A stretch of 64,000 nt of DNA. It comes from Tumebacillus permanentifrigoris. GTDB taxonomy: Bacteria; Bacillota; Bacilli; Tumebacillales; Tumebacillaceae. Of the stretch, positions 23,895 to 33,170 are shown piece after piece (the first letter of the stretch is position 1; each line of letters begins with the position of its first letter). The notes below the pieces were generated by a model that saw nothing but the letters and a program-made list of their open reading frames with translations, did no database searches and had not been told where the DNA came from. The stretch is from positions 30,520 to 94,519 of the forward strand of contig NZ_QGGL01000016.1 of NCBI RefSeq assembly GCF_003148565.1, read 5' to 3'. Both the position numbers and the translations under genes were made by a program.

Positions 23895-24854
23895 TTATTC
23901 CTTGTCAAAAAGCGTCGAAACCGACTCTTCCTCATGGATGCGGATGATCGCATCGCCGATCAACGGAGCGATCGAGAGCGTGGTCAGCTTGGTGCAGCCG
24001 TTGCGCTTCTCCTCGTCGACTTTGATCGAGTTGGTGACGACGACTTCCTTGATCACGGAGTCTTGCAGGCGTGTCATCGCCGGGCCCGAGAGCACCGGAT
24101 GTGTGCAGCAGACGTAGACTTCACGGCAACCGTGTTCCATCAGGTATTTTGCACCTGCTGTGATCGTGCCGCCCGTGTCGATCATGTCGTCGATCATGAT
24201 CGCAATTTTCCCCTTGATGTCTCCAATGACATTCATCACTTCGGAGACGTTCGGCTCCGGGCGACGCTTGTCGATGATCGCAATCGATGCGCCCAGACGG
24301 TCTGCCATGCCGCGTGCGCGCGTGACGCCGCCCATGTCTGGCGAGACGACGACGATGTCCTCTAAGCCCTTGTGCGAGAAGTAGTCCGCGAGGATCTTCT
24401 CGCCCAGCAGATGATCGACCGGGATGTTGAAAAAGCCCTGAATTTGACCTGCATGCAGGTCCATCGTAATCACACGACCTGCACCTGCCGTCGACAGCAA
24501 GTCTGCGACCAGCTTCGCCGTGATCGGCTCGCGGGCGCGGGCTTTGCGGTCTTGGCGCGCATAGCCATAGTACGGGATGACCACGTTGATCGACTTCGCA
24601 GAAGCGCGCTTGAGCGCATCAATCATGATCAGGAGTTCCATAAGGTGTTCGTTTGCAGGTGCCGAGGTCGGCTGTACGAGGTAGACGTCACAACCGCGCA
24701 CGCTCTCGGTGATCTTCATTCGAATTTCGCCATCGCTAAAGCGAATTACGCTTGCGTTGCCAAGGGGCACACCTACGTGATGGGCGATTTCTGCAGCCAG
24801 TTCCGGATTCGCATTGCCGGTGAAAATCTTCAACTTCGCATCGCTATATCCCAT
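23895..24854 (-). CDS. prs: Ribose-phosphate pyrophosphokinase
   Basis: A 319-residue enzyme making PRPP from ribose 5-phosphate and ATP for nucleotide, His and Trp synthesis. [11 protein letters not shown] (ATP/metal), [14 protein letters not shown] and the PRPP loop [10 protein letters not shown] are present. AAGGAG precedes the ATG, 18 bp after glmU, so the two form an operon. Confidence 0.96.
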   Translation of the reverse strand: MGYSDAKLKIFTGNANPELAAEIAHHVGVPLGNASVIRFSDGEIRMKITESVRGCDVYLVQPTSAPANEHLMELLIMIDALKRASAKSINVVIPYYGYARQDRKARAREPITAKLVADLLSTAGAGRVITMDLHAGQIQGFFNIPVDHLLGEKILADYFSHKGLEDIVVVSPDMGGVTRARGMADRLGASIAIIDKRRPEPNVSEVMNVIGDIKGKIAIMIDDMIDTGGTITAGAKYLMEHGCREVYVCCTHPVLSGPAMTRLQDSVIKEVVVTNSIKVDEEKRNGCTKLTTLSIAPLIGDAIIRIHEEESVSTLFDKE

Positions 24855-24872
24855 TTTCGCGCAAGCTCCTTA

Positions 24873-26258
24873 CTACTCTTTTTGATCCCGCAAGCGGGCT
24901 TTCAATTTGTCGGTGTAGCCTTCTTTGGTGGTTTGACGCTCACGAGCAACGGCCAGCGCTCCGTCTGGCACGTTGTCGGTGACTGTCGAACCGGCCGCCA
25001 CATACGAGTTGCTGCCAATCGAGATCGGCGCGACCAAGTTCGAGTTGCACCCGATGAACGTGTTGTCGCCCACCACGGTCTTGTGCTTGTGGAACCCATC
25101 ATAGTTGACGGTGATCGTGCCACAGCCGACGTTGATGTTCTCACCGAATTCCGCATCGCCGATGTACGACAGGTGCGAAACTTTGGTGCCGGCACCGATC
25201 TTGGCGTTTTTCACCTCGACAAAGTCGCCGATCTTGGCGTTGGCGCCGATGTGCGCCTTCGGACGCAGGTACGCAAACGGGCCGACGGTCGCTCCGGTCT
25301 CAACCACACAATCGGTGAGCACGGAGTGCTTGATCTCGACATCATCCGCGACTTGCGCGTTCGTCAGATGCGAGTTCGGGCCGACGACACAGCCGGAGCC
25401 GATCGCCGTGTTGCCTTCAAGAACGGTGCCCGGCAGAATCACCGTGTCGCTGCCGATGGTCACGCCAGCATCGATGTAGGTGTTCTGCGGGTCGATCAGC
25501 GTGACGCCGTTCATCATGTGCAACTGGGCGAGGCGTTCACGGATGATCGCATTGGCGACCGCCAACTGTGCGCGGTTGTTGATGCCGTGAATTTCCTTGG
25601 CATCGCCCGTGATGTACGCCGTGACGATCTGCCCCTCGTGGCGGAGCACTTCGAGGCAATCTGTCAGGTAGTATTCACCTTGGGCATTTTGGTTATCAAT
25701 CTTCGACAGCGCCGCGAACAGCAAGGCGTTGTCGAACAGATAGACGGAGGAATTGATCTCGCGAATCTGACGTTCCTCATCGGAGGCGTCCTTCTCCTCG
25801 ACGATGCGCAGGACGTTGCCGTCCGCATCGCGGATGATGCGGCCGAGGCCAAACGGATTGCTCGCGACCGCCGTGAGCACGGTGACCGCCGCACCTGTTG
25901 CTCGGTGATGTTCCTGCATCGCACGCAGCGTCTCGCTGCGGATGATCGGAGTATCCCCTGCGCAAATCAGCGTGGTGCCCTCCGAGCCTTCCAGCATCGG
26001 GCGCGCCATCATCACCGCATGCGCTGTGCCGAGCTGCTCCTCTTGGACCGCATATTCGCGATCCCCCAGAGCTGCCATCACTTGCTCCTTGAGCTTGCCG
26101 ACGACGACGATCTGTCGCTCCACACCGGTCTCGGTCAGCGTATCCAGAATGTGCTGGATCATCGGCTTTCCGCAGATCGGATGCAAGACTTTGTGCGTGT
26201 TGGATTTCATCCGTGTGCCCTGACCAGCCGCCAGAACGACCGCAAAGGTCCCTGCCAT
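24873..26258 (-). CDS. glmU: Bifunctional GlmU acetyltransferase/uridyltransferase
   Basis: A 461-residue enzyme that acetylates glucosamine 1-phosphate and then forms UDP-GlcNAc for peptidoglycan. N-terminal pyrophosphorylase: VVLAAGQGTRMKS. C-terminal left-handed beta-helix of hexapeptide repeats from about residue 250, with GTITVNYDG and the acetyltransferase region. The second ATG (26258) is chosen because GGAGG is 6 nt before it and abuts the first ATG. Confidence 0.95.
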   Translation of the reverse strand: MAGTFAVVLAAGQGTRMKSNTHKVLHPICGKPMIQHILDTLTETGVERQIVVVGKLKEQVMAALGDREYAVQEEQLGTAHAVMMARPMLEGSEGTTLICAGDTPIIRSETLRAMQEHHRATGAAVTVLTAVASNPFGLGRIIRDADGNVLRIVEEKDASDEERQIREINSSVYLFDNALLFAALSKIDNQNAQGEYYLTDCLEVLRHEGQIVTAYITGDAKEIHGINNRAQLAVANAIIRERLAQLHMMNGVTLIDPQNTYIDAGVTIGSDTVILPGTVLEGNTAIGSGCVVGPNSHLTNAQVADDVEIKHSVLTDCVVETGATVGPFAYLRPKAHIGANAKIGDFVEVKNAKIGAGTKVSHLSYIGDAEFGENINVGCGTITVNYDGFHKHKTVVGDNTFIGCNSNLVAPISIGSNSYVAAGSTVTDNVPDGALAVARERQTTKEGYTDKLKARLRDQKE

Positions 26259-26436
26259 ATCCATCCTCCTGTCTGGGGTTTCTTCTATCTATAGGTATAA
26301 AAAACGGATTTTCAAAGCGTATCCCTTTCACACTATATCTTAAAGGAATATTTCTTTCAACCGCGTTCACAGGATCGTGAGAAAGTTTCGGGAAGCCTTT
26401 GAATATCGACGGAATCGGTGTTCGTTTTCAACAGAC

Positions 26437-26484
26437 AAAAAGACGTCTCCGGCCAGCGGGGGGCTCGGCCTTAGACGTCTTTTT
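26437..26484 (-). terminator. spoVG terminator
   Basis: Long hairpin AAAAAGACGTCT...AGACGTCTTTTT with an inner GGCC/GGCC stem, 25 bp after the stop. Confidence 0.9.
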
Positions 26485-26509
26485 GGATACGTATGTGTTT
26501 TATAACGAA

Positions 26510-26791
26510 CTACGCGATCGTCGCTTCTTCTTCCGCGTCTTCGGTGCGGTTGAAGACATCCAGGACCGCGTCTTGGATTTTCTGACGGGTCTCGGAAGAG
26601 ATCGGGTGCGCAATGTCGCGGAATTCGCCGTCCGGCGTGCGTTTGCTCGGCATCGCAACGAACATACCGTTGTTGCCGTCGATAACGCGAATATCGTGGA
26701 CTACGAACTCATTGTCAATCGTGATCGATGCAATTGCTTTCATACGACCTTCGGTGTTCATTTTACGAAGTCTGACATCAGTGATTTGCAT
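26510..26791 (-). CDS. spoVG: SpoVG regulator
   Basis: A 93-residue nucleic-acid-binding protein involved in septation and asymmetric division. The diagnostic [10 protein letters not shown] start, [18 protein letters not shown] and [10 protein letters not shown] are present, with an acidic tail. ATG at 26791 is used; a GTG directly before it is possible. GAGGTG lies 8 nt upstream. In Bacillus it follows yabJ and is sigmaH-driven; no clear sigmaH site was found by eye. Confidence 0.95.
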   Translation of the reverse strand: MQITDVRLRKMNTEGRMKAIASITIDNEFVVHDIRVIDGNNGMFVAMPSKRTPDGEFRDIAHPISSETRQKIQDAVLDVFNRTEDAEEEATIA

Positions 26792-26949
26792 CACGGTTCA
26801 CCTCTTCACCCATTTATGTTTGTACGTGTTGCCTAACTTAATCTTATAATATCACAATTCAGTGCTTAATGTCTGCATATTCAGCAATATTTCATAAGAA
26901 AATTTTCGCATTCACTATTGTTTCATTACTTCGCCCTGTAGCCAAGTAA

Positions 26950-26987
26950 TAAAAAACGCTCCCCCAAGGCTTGGGAGAGCGTTTTTC
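26950..26987 (-). terminator. Terminator of purR-ridA
   Basis: AAAAAACGCTCCC/GGGAGAGCGTTTTT hairpin immediately after ridA. Confidence 0.9.
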
Positions 26988-26991
26988 AGGC

Positions 26992-27372
26992 TTATTTCGT
27001 GATGGCCACGAGGTCGATTTCCACGCCGACATCCTTCGGCAGGCGTGCGACTTGTACGGTCGAACGCGCCGGGCGATGGTCGCCAAAGTACTGTGCGTAG
27101 ACTTCGTTGATCTCGCCAAATTGGTTCATGTCCGCGATGAAGACGGTTGCTTTGACCACGTCGTTCAGCGAGGAACCCGCCTCTGCGAGCACCGCTTGCA
27201 AGTTCTTGAACACTTGGTGCGTCTGTTCTTGGATCGGGCCGGTCAGCAGCTCGCCGTTGGGCAGGAGCGGGATCTGACCCGAGGTGAAGATCATGTTGCC
27301 AGCCTTGATCGCTTGGCTGTACGGGCCGATCGCGGCCGGTGCGTTGGTGGTTGCGATGATTTGCTTTTCCAT
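26992..27372 (-). CDS. ridA: Enamine/imine deaminase RidA (YabJ)
   Basis: A 126-residue YjgF/UK114 protein that hydrolyses reactive enamine intermediates. [27 protein letters not shown] and the C-terminal arginine in [15 protein letters not shown] are present. AGGAGG precedes the ATG at 27372. It follows purR by 13 bp, the conserved purR-yabJ pair. Confidence 0.94.
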   Translation of the reverse strand: MEKQIIATTNAPAAIGPYSQAIKAGNMIFTSGQIPLLPNGELLTGPIQEQTHQVFKNLQAVLAEAGSSLNDVVKATVFIADMNQFGEINEVYAQYFGDHRPARSTVQVARLPKDVGVEIDLVAITK

Positions 27373-27385
27373 GTGAAAAAACCTC

Positions 27386-28201
27386 CTATGCAAAATACGT
27401 CCCTGGCGTGATCGCCACTTCGCGCGTCGCCTCGTTCATCTCGGAGAGCGTCGCGAGTGAGACGTAGTTGTCGATCATCTTGTCTAACGGGTCGATCGTC
27501 GAGATGAAAACGCCCACGCCGACCACTTCAACCTGAAACTCGCGCATCAGATCTGCGAGCGCTTTCGCCGTGCCGCCAGCCTTCATAAAGTCATCGATGA
27601 TCAAGACTTTGGTGCGCTCCGGCAACGAGCGGCGGGAGAGCGACATCGTCTGGATGCGGCGCGACCCCGACACGTAATTGACGGAGACAGACGACCCCTC
27701 GGTGACTTTGTGGTCGCGGCGCACGATGACCATCGGGACGTTCAAGTACTTCGCCGTGGCGACGGCGAGCGGGATGCCCTTGGTCTCCACGGTGACGACG
27801 AACTCGGCACCGGCTTCCCGGAAGCGGCTGGCAAACATCTTGCCCGCCGTGTCGAGCACATCCGTTTGACCCAATACGTCCGACATGTACAGAAACCCGC
27901 CCGGCAAAATGCGATCGCCGCTGCACAGCCGCTGTGCGACTTGTTGTACGAACTGCTCCGCGAGATCAGCGCGCAGCCCTGGCACATAGCGCACACCGCC
28001 CGCTGCCCCCGCCTGGGTCTCCAACGTGCCCAACCCTTCAGCTTCCATCACATCCCGAATGATCGCCAAGTCCTCACTGAGCGACGACTTCGCGGAGGCG
28101 AGCTTTTCCGCCATCTCGGTCAACGACAGCACGCGGTGCGGGTGTTCCAGGAGAATCTGCGTCAGCCGCACGATGCGCTCACTGCGTCGCATTTTACTCA
28201 C
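27386..28201 (-). CDS. purR: Pur operon repressor PurR
   Basis: A 271-residue Gram-positive type repressor: an N-terminal winged helix ([17 protein letters not shown]) followed by a phosphoribosyltransferase-like domain that senses PRPP ([15 protein letters not shown], loop [16 protein letters not shown]). The start is taken as GTG at 28201, with AAGGGG 8 nt upstream; an ATG three codons in has no ribosome-binding site and the ATG at 28219 is too early. Confidence 0.93.
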   Translation of the reverse strand: MSKMRRSERIVRLTQILLEHPHRVLSLTEMAEKLASAKSSLSEDLAIIRDVMEAEGLGTLETQAGAAGGVRYVPGLRADLAEQFVQQVAQRLCSGDRILPGGFLYMSDVLGQTDVLDTAGKMFASRFREAGAEFVVTVETKGIPLAVATAKYLNVPMVIVRRDHKVTEGSSVSVNYVSGSRRIQTMSLSRRSLPERTKVLIIDDFMKAGGTAKALADLMREFQVEVVGVGVFISTIDPLDKMIDNYVSLATLSEMNEATREVAITPGTYFA

Positions 28202-28275
28202 AAGCTTATCCCCTTCCAAAACACGAACATTGATACAAGAAATATATCACTTCTTTCGTGTTTGTGGCAACTGAT

Positions 28276-29124
28276 CTAGAAAAAGCGGCAGAGGTACACC
28301 TCGCGTGAGAATCCGCGCAGGGCGTTGCAAATTCGGATCGCCTTCTGTTCGCGCTCGACGAGGGCGAACAGCGTCGGTCCGCTGCCAGACATCAGCGCCC
28401 CTTGGGCACCGAACTTCAGAAGTTGCAATTTCAAACGCTCAACTTCTGGGTACATCGCGAACGTGACATTCTCCAGCACGTTGCCGAGCTTCGAGGAGAT
28501 CTGCTTGACGTCTCCCGTGAGCAACGCCTGCATCATGCCCGCTGTGTCGGGGTGGTGAACGATCTGATCGGCGCGCAATTTGCCGTAGACATCGGCGGTC
28601 GAGACGGCGATCGGCGGTTTGACCAGCACGACCCACGTCGGAGCGACATTGGGCAAGCGCTCGATGAGTTCGCCTCGCCCACGCGCGATCGCGGTGCCGC
28701 CGTAGATGCAGAACGGCACGTCAGAGCCGATTTTCGCGCCTAGCAGGGCGAGTTCATCGAGCGAGAGGCCGAGGCCCCACAGACGGTTCAGCCCGCGCAG
28801 CGTGGCGGCGGCGTCACTGGAACCACCTGCCAGTCCGGCTGCGACCGGAATGCGTTTTTCGATATGAATATGGATGCCCTTCGAGACACCATACGTCTCC
28901 TTCATCAGCTGGGCTGCTTGGTAGACGAGGTTCCGTTGGTCTAGCGGTATGTACGGAGCCGTACAGTTCAGCACGATCTCGCTGTCAGACCGCTCAGTGA
29001 ATTGGAGATGGTCAGACAGATCGACCGTCTGCATCACCATCTCCACCTCATGATAGCCGTCGGGACGCTTGTAGTGGACGTCGAGGGTCAAGTTGATTTT
29101 CGCTTGTGCTTTTTCCGTCAACAT
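28276..29124 (-). CDS. ispE: 4-diphosphocytidyl-2-C-methyl-D-erythritol kinase
   Basis: A 282-residue GHMP kinase of the MEP isoprenoid pathway. [11 protein letters not shown] with the catalytic Lys near residue 9, the GHMP ATP loop [15 protein letters not shown] and the catalytic Asp in GSDVPFC are present. The upstream ribosome-binding site is weak. It precedes purR, as in Bacillus. Confidence 0.94.
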   Translation of the reverse strand: MLTEKAQAKINLTLDVHYKRPDGYHEVEMVMQTVDLSDHLQFTERSDSEIVLNCTAPYIPLDQRNLVYQAAQLMKETYGVSKGIHIHIEKRIPVAAGLAGGSSDAAATLRGLNRLWGLGLSLDELALLGAKIGSDVPFCIYGGTAIARGRGELIERLPNVAPTWVVLVKPPIAVSTADVYGKLRADQIVHHPDTAGMMQALLTGDVKQISSKLGNVLENVTFAMYPEVERLKLQLLKFGAQGALMSGSGPTLFALVEREQKAIRICNALRGFSREVYLCRFF

Positions 29125-29215
29125 GGGCTTGCATGACCTACCTTTTGGAGTAGCGTTCGTTCAAATTGATTTCGTAACAACTTCAATAGGGTAGGCCAAT
29201 TTCCTGCCACAGAAC

Positions 29216-29247
29216 GTGAAAAAAAGCGTGAAACACGCTTTTTTTCA
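29216..29247 (-). terminator. Terminator of the cyanophycin operon
   Basis: GTGAAAAAAAGCGTG/CACGCTTTTTTTCAC hairpin after the cphA stop. Confidence 0.9.
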
Positions 29248-29256
29248 CGCCGCCCT

Positions 29257-31902
29257 TTAGACTTTGGCGTACTTCAGCGACATATGCGAAACGGAGACCG
29301 CCTCGTGCCTCCTCAAAACGTCCATCACCGGAGCCAGTTTTTCATAGAAGACCACGACCAATTCCCCGTCTTGGAGATCGGACAGCGCCGCTTCCAAGGC
29401 GTGTACTTCGTTGTGGATCACCCGGCACTCCTTATCGGGTGAGACGCTCTGGATCGCACGCTCCAACAGATTCGCCACCTCGCCCGGACGACGTCCGCGC
29501 AGATCGACATCCTCCTTGACGAACAGCCGATGGAATCCGTTCGCCGCCGCTCGTCCAGACTCGCTGACGATGTCGTCGTTGCGATCGCCCGGCACCCCCA
29601 CCACCCCTGTGACGCGGACGTTTGGCAAGCGGCCCGCCATCTCACAGATCGCTTGGAAGGCATGCGGGTTGTGTCCATAGTCAACCAGCACATAGGAGTT
29701 GCGCACTTGGTAGAGGTTGACGCGCCCTGGGTTGTGTACATCGCTGCGGAATTGGCGCAGCGCCGTGGCGATTTTTTCCCGTGTCATGCCGTGGGCGCGG
29801 CAGGCTGCGATCGCCGCCATCGCGTTTTGGACATGGAAGTGGGCGGCGCCAAGCATCGTCACGGGGATCTCTTCGGCGCGCAACACGCGGCGGGCATGTT
29901 CTCCACGGGCTTCCATGATCCAACCGTCCTTGAAAAAGTAGCCGGTGCCACCCTCTGAGAGGTGGCGTTTCAGAACGCGCGAGTTCGGGTGTAGCGTGAA
30001 ATAGACAAACTTGCGTCCGGCACGGTGGCGCGGCTTCATGTTGCGTGGCAGGTTGGCGAGAATCGGATCGTCAGCGTTCAAGATCACGGTGCCGCCCGGA
30101 CGCACGCGTTCGGTGACCAGCGACTTGACTTGGATGAGATCCTCGACCGTCTCAATCCCGTCACAGCCGAGATGATCCGGCTGGATGTTCGTGATGATCC
30201 CGACATCTGCCCAGTCAAAACCAAGCCCGGCGCGCACGATGCCGCCGCGGGCCGTCTCCAACACCGCGACATCGATGCCCGGATCGCTCAGAATCGCACG
30301 GGCGGAACGCGGGCCGGTCGTGTCGCCTTTGGCAATGCACTTGCCATTGATATAGATGCCATCCGTCGACGTCATGCCGACCGTCTTGCCCGTCGCTTGT
30401 ATGACATGCCCGATCATCCGGGTCGTCGTCGTCTTGCCGTTGGTGCCTGTGATCGCGATCACGGGAATCCTCGATGGGTGGTTGGCCGGGTAGAGCATGT
30501 CGACGATCGCCTCCCCCACGTTGCGCGGATCGCCAAATGACGGGCTCTCGTGCATGCGGATGCCCGGCGCTGCGTTCACTTCGATCACACAGCTGTTGAG
30601 TTCATCGAACGGTTCCGCGATATGCGGGCAGACGAGGTCGATCCCGCAGATGTCCAGCCCCACGATGCGCGCGGTGCGCACGCAGACTTCTGCAATCGTC
30701 GGGTGGATGTCGCCCGTTACATCGATCGCGATCCCGCCTGTGGAGAGGTTGGCGTTGTCGCGCAGGATGACGATCTCGCCCGCATGCGGCACATCGGAGA
30801 ATTGACGGCCCTCACGTGCGAGCACGTTGTGCATCACATCATCGATTTTGATCTTGGTCAGCGGTGCTTCATGCCCATCGCCACGGCGCGGGTCTTGGTT
30901 TTCCTGTTCAATCAATTCACGGATCGTATGAGTGCCATCGCCTGTGATATGTGCAGGCATGCGTTCGGCTACGGCGGCCACTTGTTCGCCGACGACCAGC
31001 ACGCGGTAGTGACGTCCTTCGAGGAAACTTTCCACGATCACCGCTTCGGAGTAGCCCTGTGCGATGCGAAACGCCTCGCGAACTTCTTGCTCGGTGACGA
31101 GATTCAGCGAGACACCCTTGCCTTGGTTGCCATCGAGCGGTTTGACGACGACGGCGCGTTCAATCCCCCGAAATTCCTGCACCGCTTCGTCCTCGGTGTA
31201 CGCGACACCGCCAAAAGGCACCGGGATCGCCGCGAGGTCGAGCATCTGCTTGGTCAGTTCTTTGTCACAAGCGATGTCAACCCCGATACAGGAGGTGCGC
31301 TCCGTGATCGTCGCTTGGATGCGTTTCAGATAGCGGCCGGTGCCGAGTTGAATCAACGAGCCCGTGTTCAAGCGGTAGAAAGGGATGCCCCGCTTTTGCG
31401 CCGCTTCCACCAGCGCTTTGGTCGACTGGCCCAGACCTGTGCGTCCCGCCTGTCGCTTCGCCTCTTCCAACTCGGGTTCCCAGTTATAGGACTCCCCGCG
31501 CGTGAGAGCCTCGACCAGCGCAAACGCGGTGCGCAGCAGATGCGCCATGCCCGCTTCGTTGGTACACTCGACAAATACATCGTAGACTCCCTCTGCAGCA
31601 GAGGTTGTCTTGCCACGATTGGCACCGATCCCAACAAGTTCGGCCATCTCAAGCGCCACATGTTCGATGACGTGTCCGATGTAGGTCCCTTCGTCCAATC
31701 GCTCGACAAAGCCACCTGGCTCGCCCTTGGCGCAGTGGTGATTGCGCAATCCAGGGAAGAACTCAAGCAACTTTTGATTAAGTCCTGCGAATTCGTAGGA
31801 CTCCTTGCCTGCGCATTCTTGCAGATCTATGCGCATCACCATCGCCGGGAGATGCGAGTAGAGATTCGGTCCTGAGATGTACCGAATATCCTCGATTTTC
31901 AT
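29257..31902 (-). CDS. cphA: Cyanophycin synthetase
   Basis: An 881-residue enzyme polymerising Asp and Arg into cyanophycin, a nitrogen reserve. Order: N-terminal domain (about 1-160), ATP-grasp domain (about 215-475) with VVKPLDGNQGKGV, then a Mur-ligase domain with the P-loop GTNGKTTTTR (about 490) and DYGHNPHAF. Length fits the family. Start at 31902: GAGGAG is 10 nt upstream, and its ATG overlaps the cyanophycinase stop as ATGA. The pair sits between ispE and the spore protein gene sspF. Confidence 0.93.
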   Translation of the reverse strand: MKIEDIRYISGPNLYSHLPAMVMRIDLQECAGKESYEFAGLNQKLLEFFPGLRNHHCAKGEPGGFVERLDEGTYIGHVIEHVALEMAELVGIGANRGKTTSAAEGVYDVFVECTNEAGMAHLLRTAFALVEALTRGESYNWEPELEEAKRQAGRTGLGQSTKALVEAAQKRGIPFYRLNTGSLIQLGTGRYLKRIQATITERTSCIGVDIACDKELTKQMLDLAAIPVPFGGVAYTEDEAVQEFRGIERAVVVKPLDGNQGKGVSLNLVTEQEVREAFRIAQGYSEAVIVESFLEGRHYRVLVVGEQVAAVAERMPAHITGDGTHTIRELIEQENQDPRRGDGHEAPLTKIKIDDVMHNVLAREGRQFSDVPHAGEIVILRDNANLSTGGIAIDVTGDIHPTIAEVCVRTARIVGLDICGIDLVCPHIAEPFDELNSCVIEVNAAPGIRMHESPSFGDPRNVGEAIVDMLYPANHPSRIPVIAITGTNGKTTTTRMIGHVIQATGKTVGMTSTDGIYINGKCIAKGDTTGPRSARAILSDPGIDVAVLETARGGIVRAGLGFDWADVGIITNIQPDHLGCDGIETVEDLIQVKSLVTERVRPGGTVILNADDPILANLPRNMKPRHRAGRKFVYFTLHPNSRVLKRHLSEGGTGYFFKDGWIMEARGEHARRVLRAEEIPVTMLGAAHFHVQNAMAAIAACRAHGMTREKIATALRQFRSDVHNPGRVNLYQVRNSYVLVDYGHNPHAFQAICEMAGRLPNVRVTGVVGVPGDRNDDIVSESGRAAANGFHRLFVKEDVDLRGRRPGEVANLLERAIQSVSPDKECRVIHNEVHALEAALSDLQDGELVVVFYEKLAPVMDVLRRHEAVSVSHMSLKYAKV

Positions 31903-32720
31903 TCGTTGTCCACTCCTCGTTGTCTTGCAATCGTGGTCCGATCGCGCAAGTGAAAGCCGTAACCGCTCGGCAAGATGTGCACGTTGATCCCGCACAACGC
32001 CAAGTCATCGCCTGCCCGCACATCTTCGATATTGGAATGGGTGAGTTGGCCCGCGTCGATCACGTTGATCGCGCCAGTTCCGATGACTTGAAACTCCAGA
32101 CCGTCGACGATCATCGCCGTGTTCTCATCGATGCCAAGGCCCAGATGGTGCGGATACTGCGCCACGGCAGAGAACAAACGTCCGAAGCGCCCGCGTTGGG
32201 CAAAGTGCTGGTCGATGACCACGCCTGAAATAAACTCCATCCCCGGAGCCATCTCGACGATGCCGATCTTGGGATTCGTCTCACTGACGCCCGAGACGAT
32301 CATCGTGCTCGACATCATCGACGCCCCCGCGCTGGTACCCGCCAGCAACAGACCGGACTCAAAGCGTTCATGCAGCGCCGCGTCCATTTTCGTGCCCCCG
32401 AGGAGCTTGGTGACGCGAACCTGATCGCCACCTGTGAAAAAAACGCAGGTCGCGTCTTCGATCGCTTTGATTGCACTGTTGGCATTGGCCGCCTCGCGAG
32501 TCGAGACGTCAAACATCCGCACATCCGCAACACCGATCCGGTCAAACACTTCGATGTATTCGGCTCCGACATCAATGGGGAGTTCCGTCGCGACAGTCAT
32601 CACGACGATGCGCGCATGTTTGCCGCCTGCGAGGCGGACCACTTCACGGAGGATTGTCATGTCGTGCTTTTTGTCCTCCGCACCGCCGATGATGACCAAT
32701 TTACCACGTCGTGTACTCAA
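31899..32720 (-). CDS. cphB: Cyanophycinase
   Basis: A 273-residue S51-family serine exopeptidase that releases beta-Asp-Arg dipeptides from cyanophycin. VIIGGAEDK starts the domain; the nucleophile is in AGTSAGASMM, with the FFTGGDQ loop and an IDQHFAQRGR segment. The start is proposed as TTG at 32720, since GAGGAGG lies about 9 nt before it; a TTG at 32753 lacks a site. It is translationally coupled to cphA. Confidence 0.9.
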   Translation of the reverse strand: MSTRRGKLVIIGGAEDKKHDMTILREVVRLAGGKHARIVVMTVATELPIDVGAEYIEVFDRIGVADVRMFDVSTREAANANSAIKAIEDATCVFFTGGDQVRVTKLLGGTKMDAALHERFESGLLLAGTSAGASMMSSTMIVSGVSETNPKIGIVEMAPGMEFISGVVIDQHFAQRGRFGRLFSAVAQYPHHLGLGIDENTAMIVDGLEFQVIGTGAINVIDAGQLTHSNIEDVRAGDDLALCGINVHILPSGYGFHLRDRTTIARQRGVDNE

Positions 32721-32845
32721 TCCGCTTTGCCTCCTCGCTTGGGTACGTTTCAAGTGTGCGTGGGCTTGGAAACTCTGCTGGAAATAGTGCCTCAGGATGT
32801 AAGTCTTCCCTCTTATCCCCAGCGCTTATTCATGATTTCATGGAA

Positions 32846-32873
32846 AGACCAGAGCCAGTTCGCGCTCTGGTCA
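32846..32873 (-). terminator. Hairpin after sspF
   Basis: GACCAGAG/CTCTGGTC stem followed by TTTCC on the minus strand; a weak terminator, so some read-through into the cyanophycin genes is possible. Confidence 0.5.
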
Positions 32874-32878
32874 AGGAA

Positions 32879-33061
32879 TTACCGCTCTTGGTCGGCCATC
32901 GCTCGTTCTGCGATCTGCAGGGCTCGTTTGACCATGTTTCCCGCGTCCTTCGCTTTGATACCGCCCCAGCCTTCCTTTTGGACGGTTTCGTAGATGCCCA
33001 TCTCCTTGGCGATCTCATACTTCAGGTGTTCCGACATCACGCCACGACGCTTGCGTCCCAT
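32879..33061 (-). CDS. sspF: Alpha/beta-type small acid-soluble spore protein SspF
   Basis: A 60-residue [23 protein letters not shown] and [18 protein letters not shown] match the DNA-binding alpha/beta SASP family that coats spore DNA. The ATG at 33061 has AAGGAGGG upstream. In Bacillus sspF also lies near ispE and veg. It implies an endospore former. Confidence 0.93.
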   Translation of the reverse strand: MGRKRRGVMSEHLKYEIAKEMGIYETVQKEGWGGIKAKDAGNMVKRALQIAERAMADQER

Positions 33062-33111
33062 GATGGAATCCCTCCTTGTCACCTTTGAGGTACGCGGGTA
33101 GTATGCCCAGA

Positions 33112-33166
33112 CAAAACAAAAAGCGTCCTCCTGCAGGGAACCCTGCTAGAGGACGCTTTTTTGTCT
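33112..33166 (-). terminator. Terminator of the surface-protein operon
   Basis: AAAAAGCGTCCTC/GAGGACGCTTTTTT hairpin with an inner GCAGGG/CCCTGC stem, right after the stop at 33171. Confidence 0.9.
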
Positions 33167-33170
33167 GCGA

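Noticed and set aside
24372-26294. Long open frame (about 640 codons) antisense to glmU and prs
   Set aside because: It mirrors genes with complete conserved motifs on the other strand, has arginine/histidine/aspartate-rich low-logic sequence and no ribosome-binding site. High GC leaves few stops on the opposite strand.
30550-31875. Antisense open frame of about 440 codons in cphA
   Set aside because: cphA has complete ATP-grasp and Mur-ligase motifs; the antisense frame shows no family resemblance.
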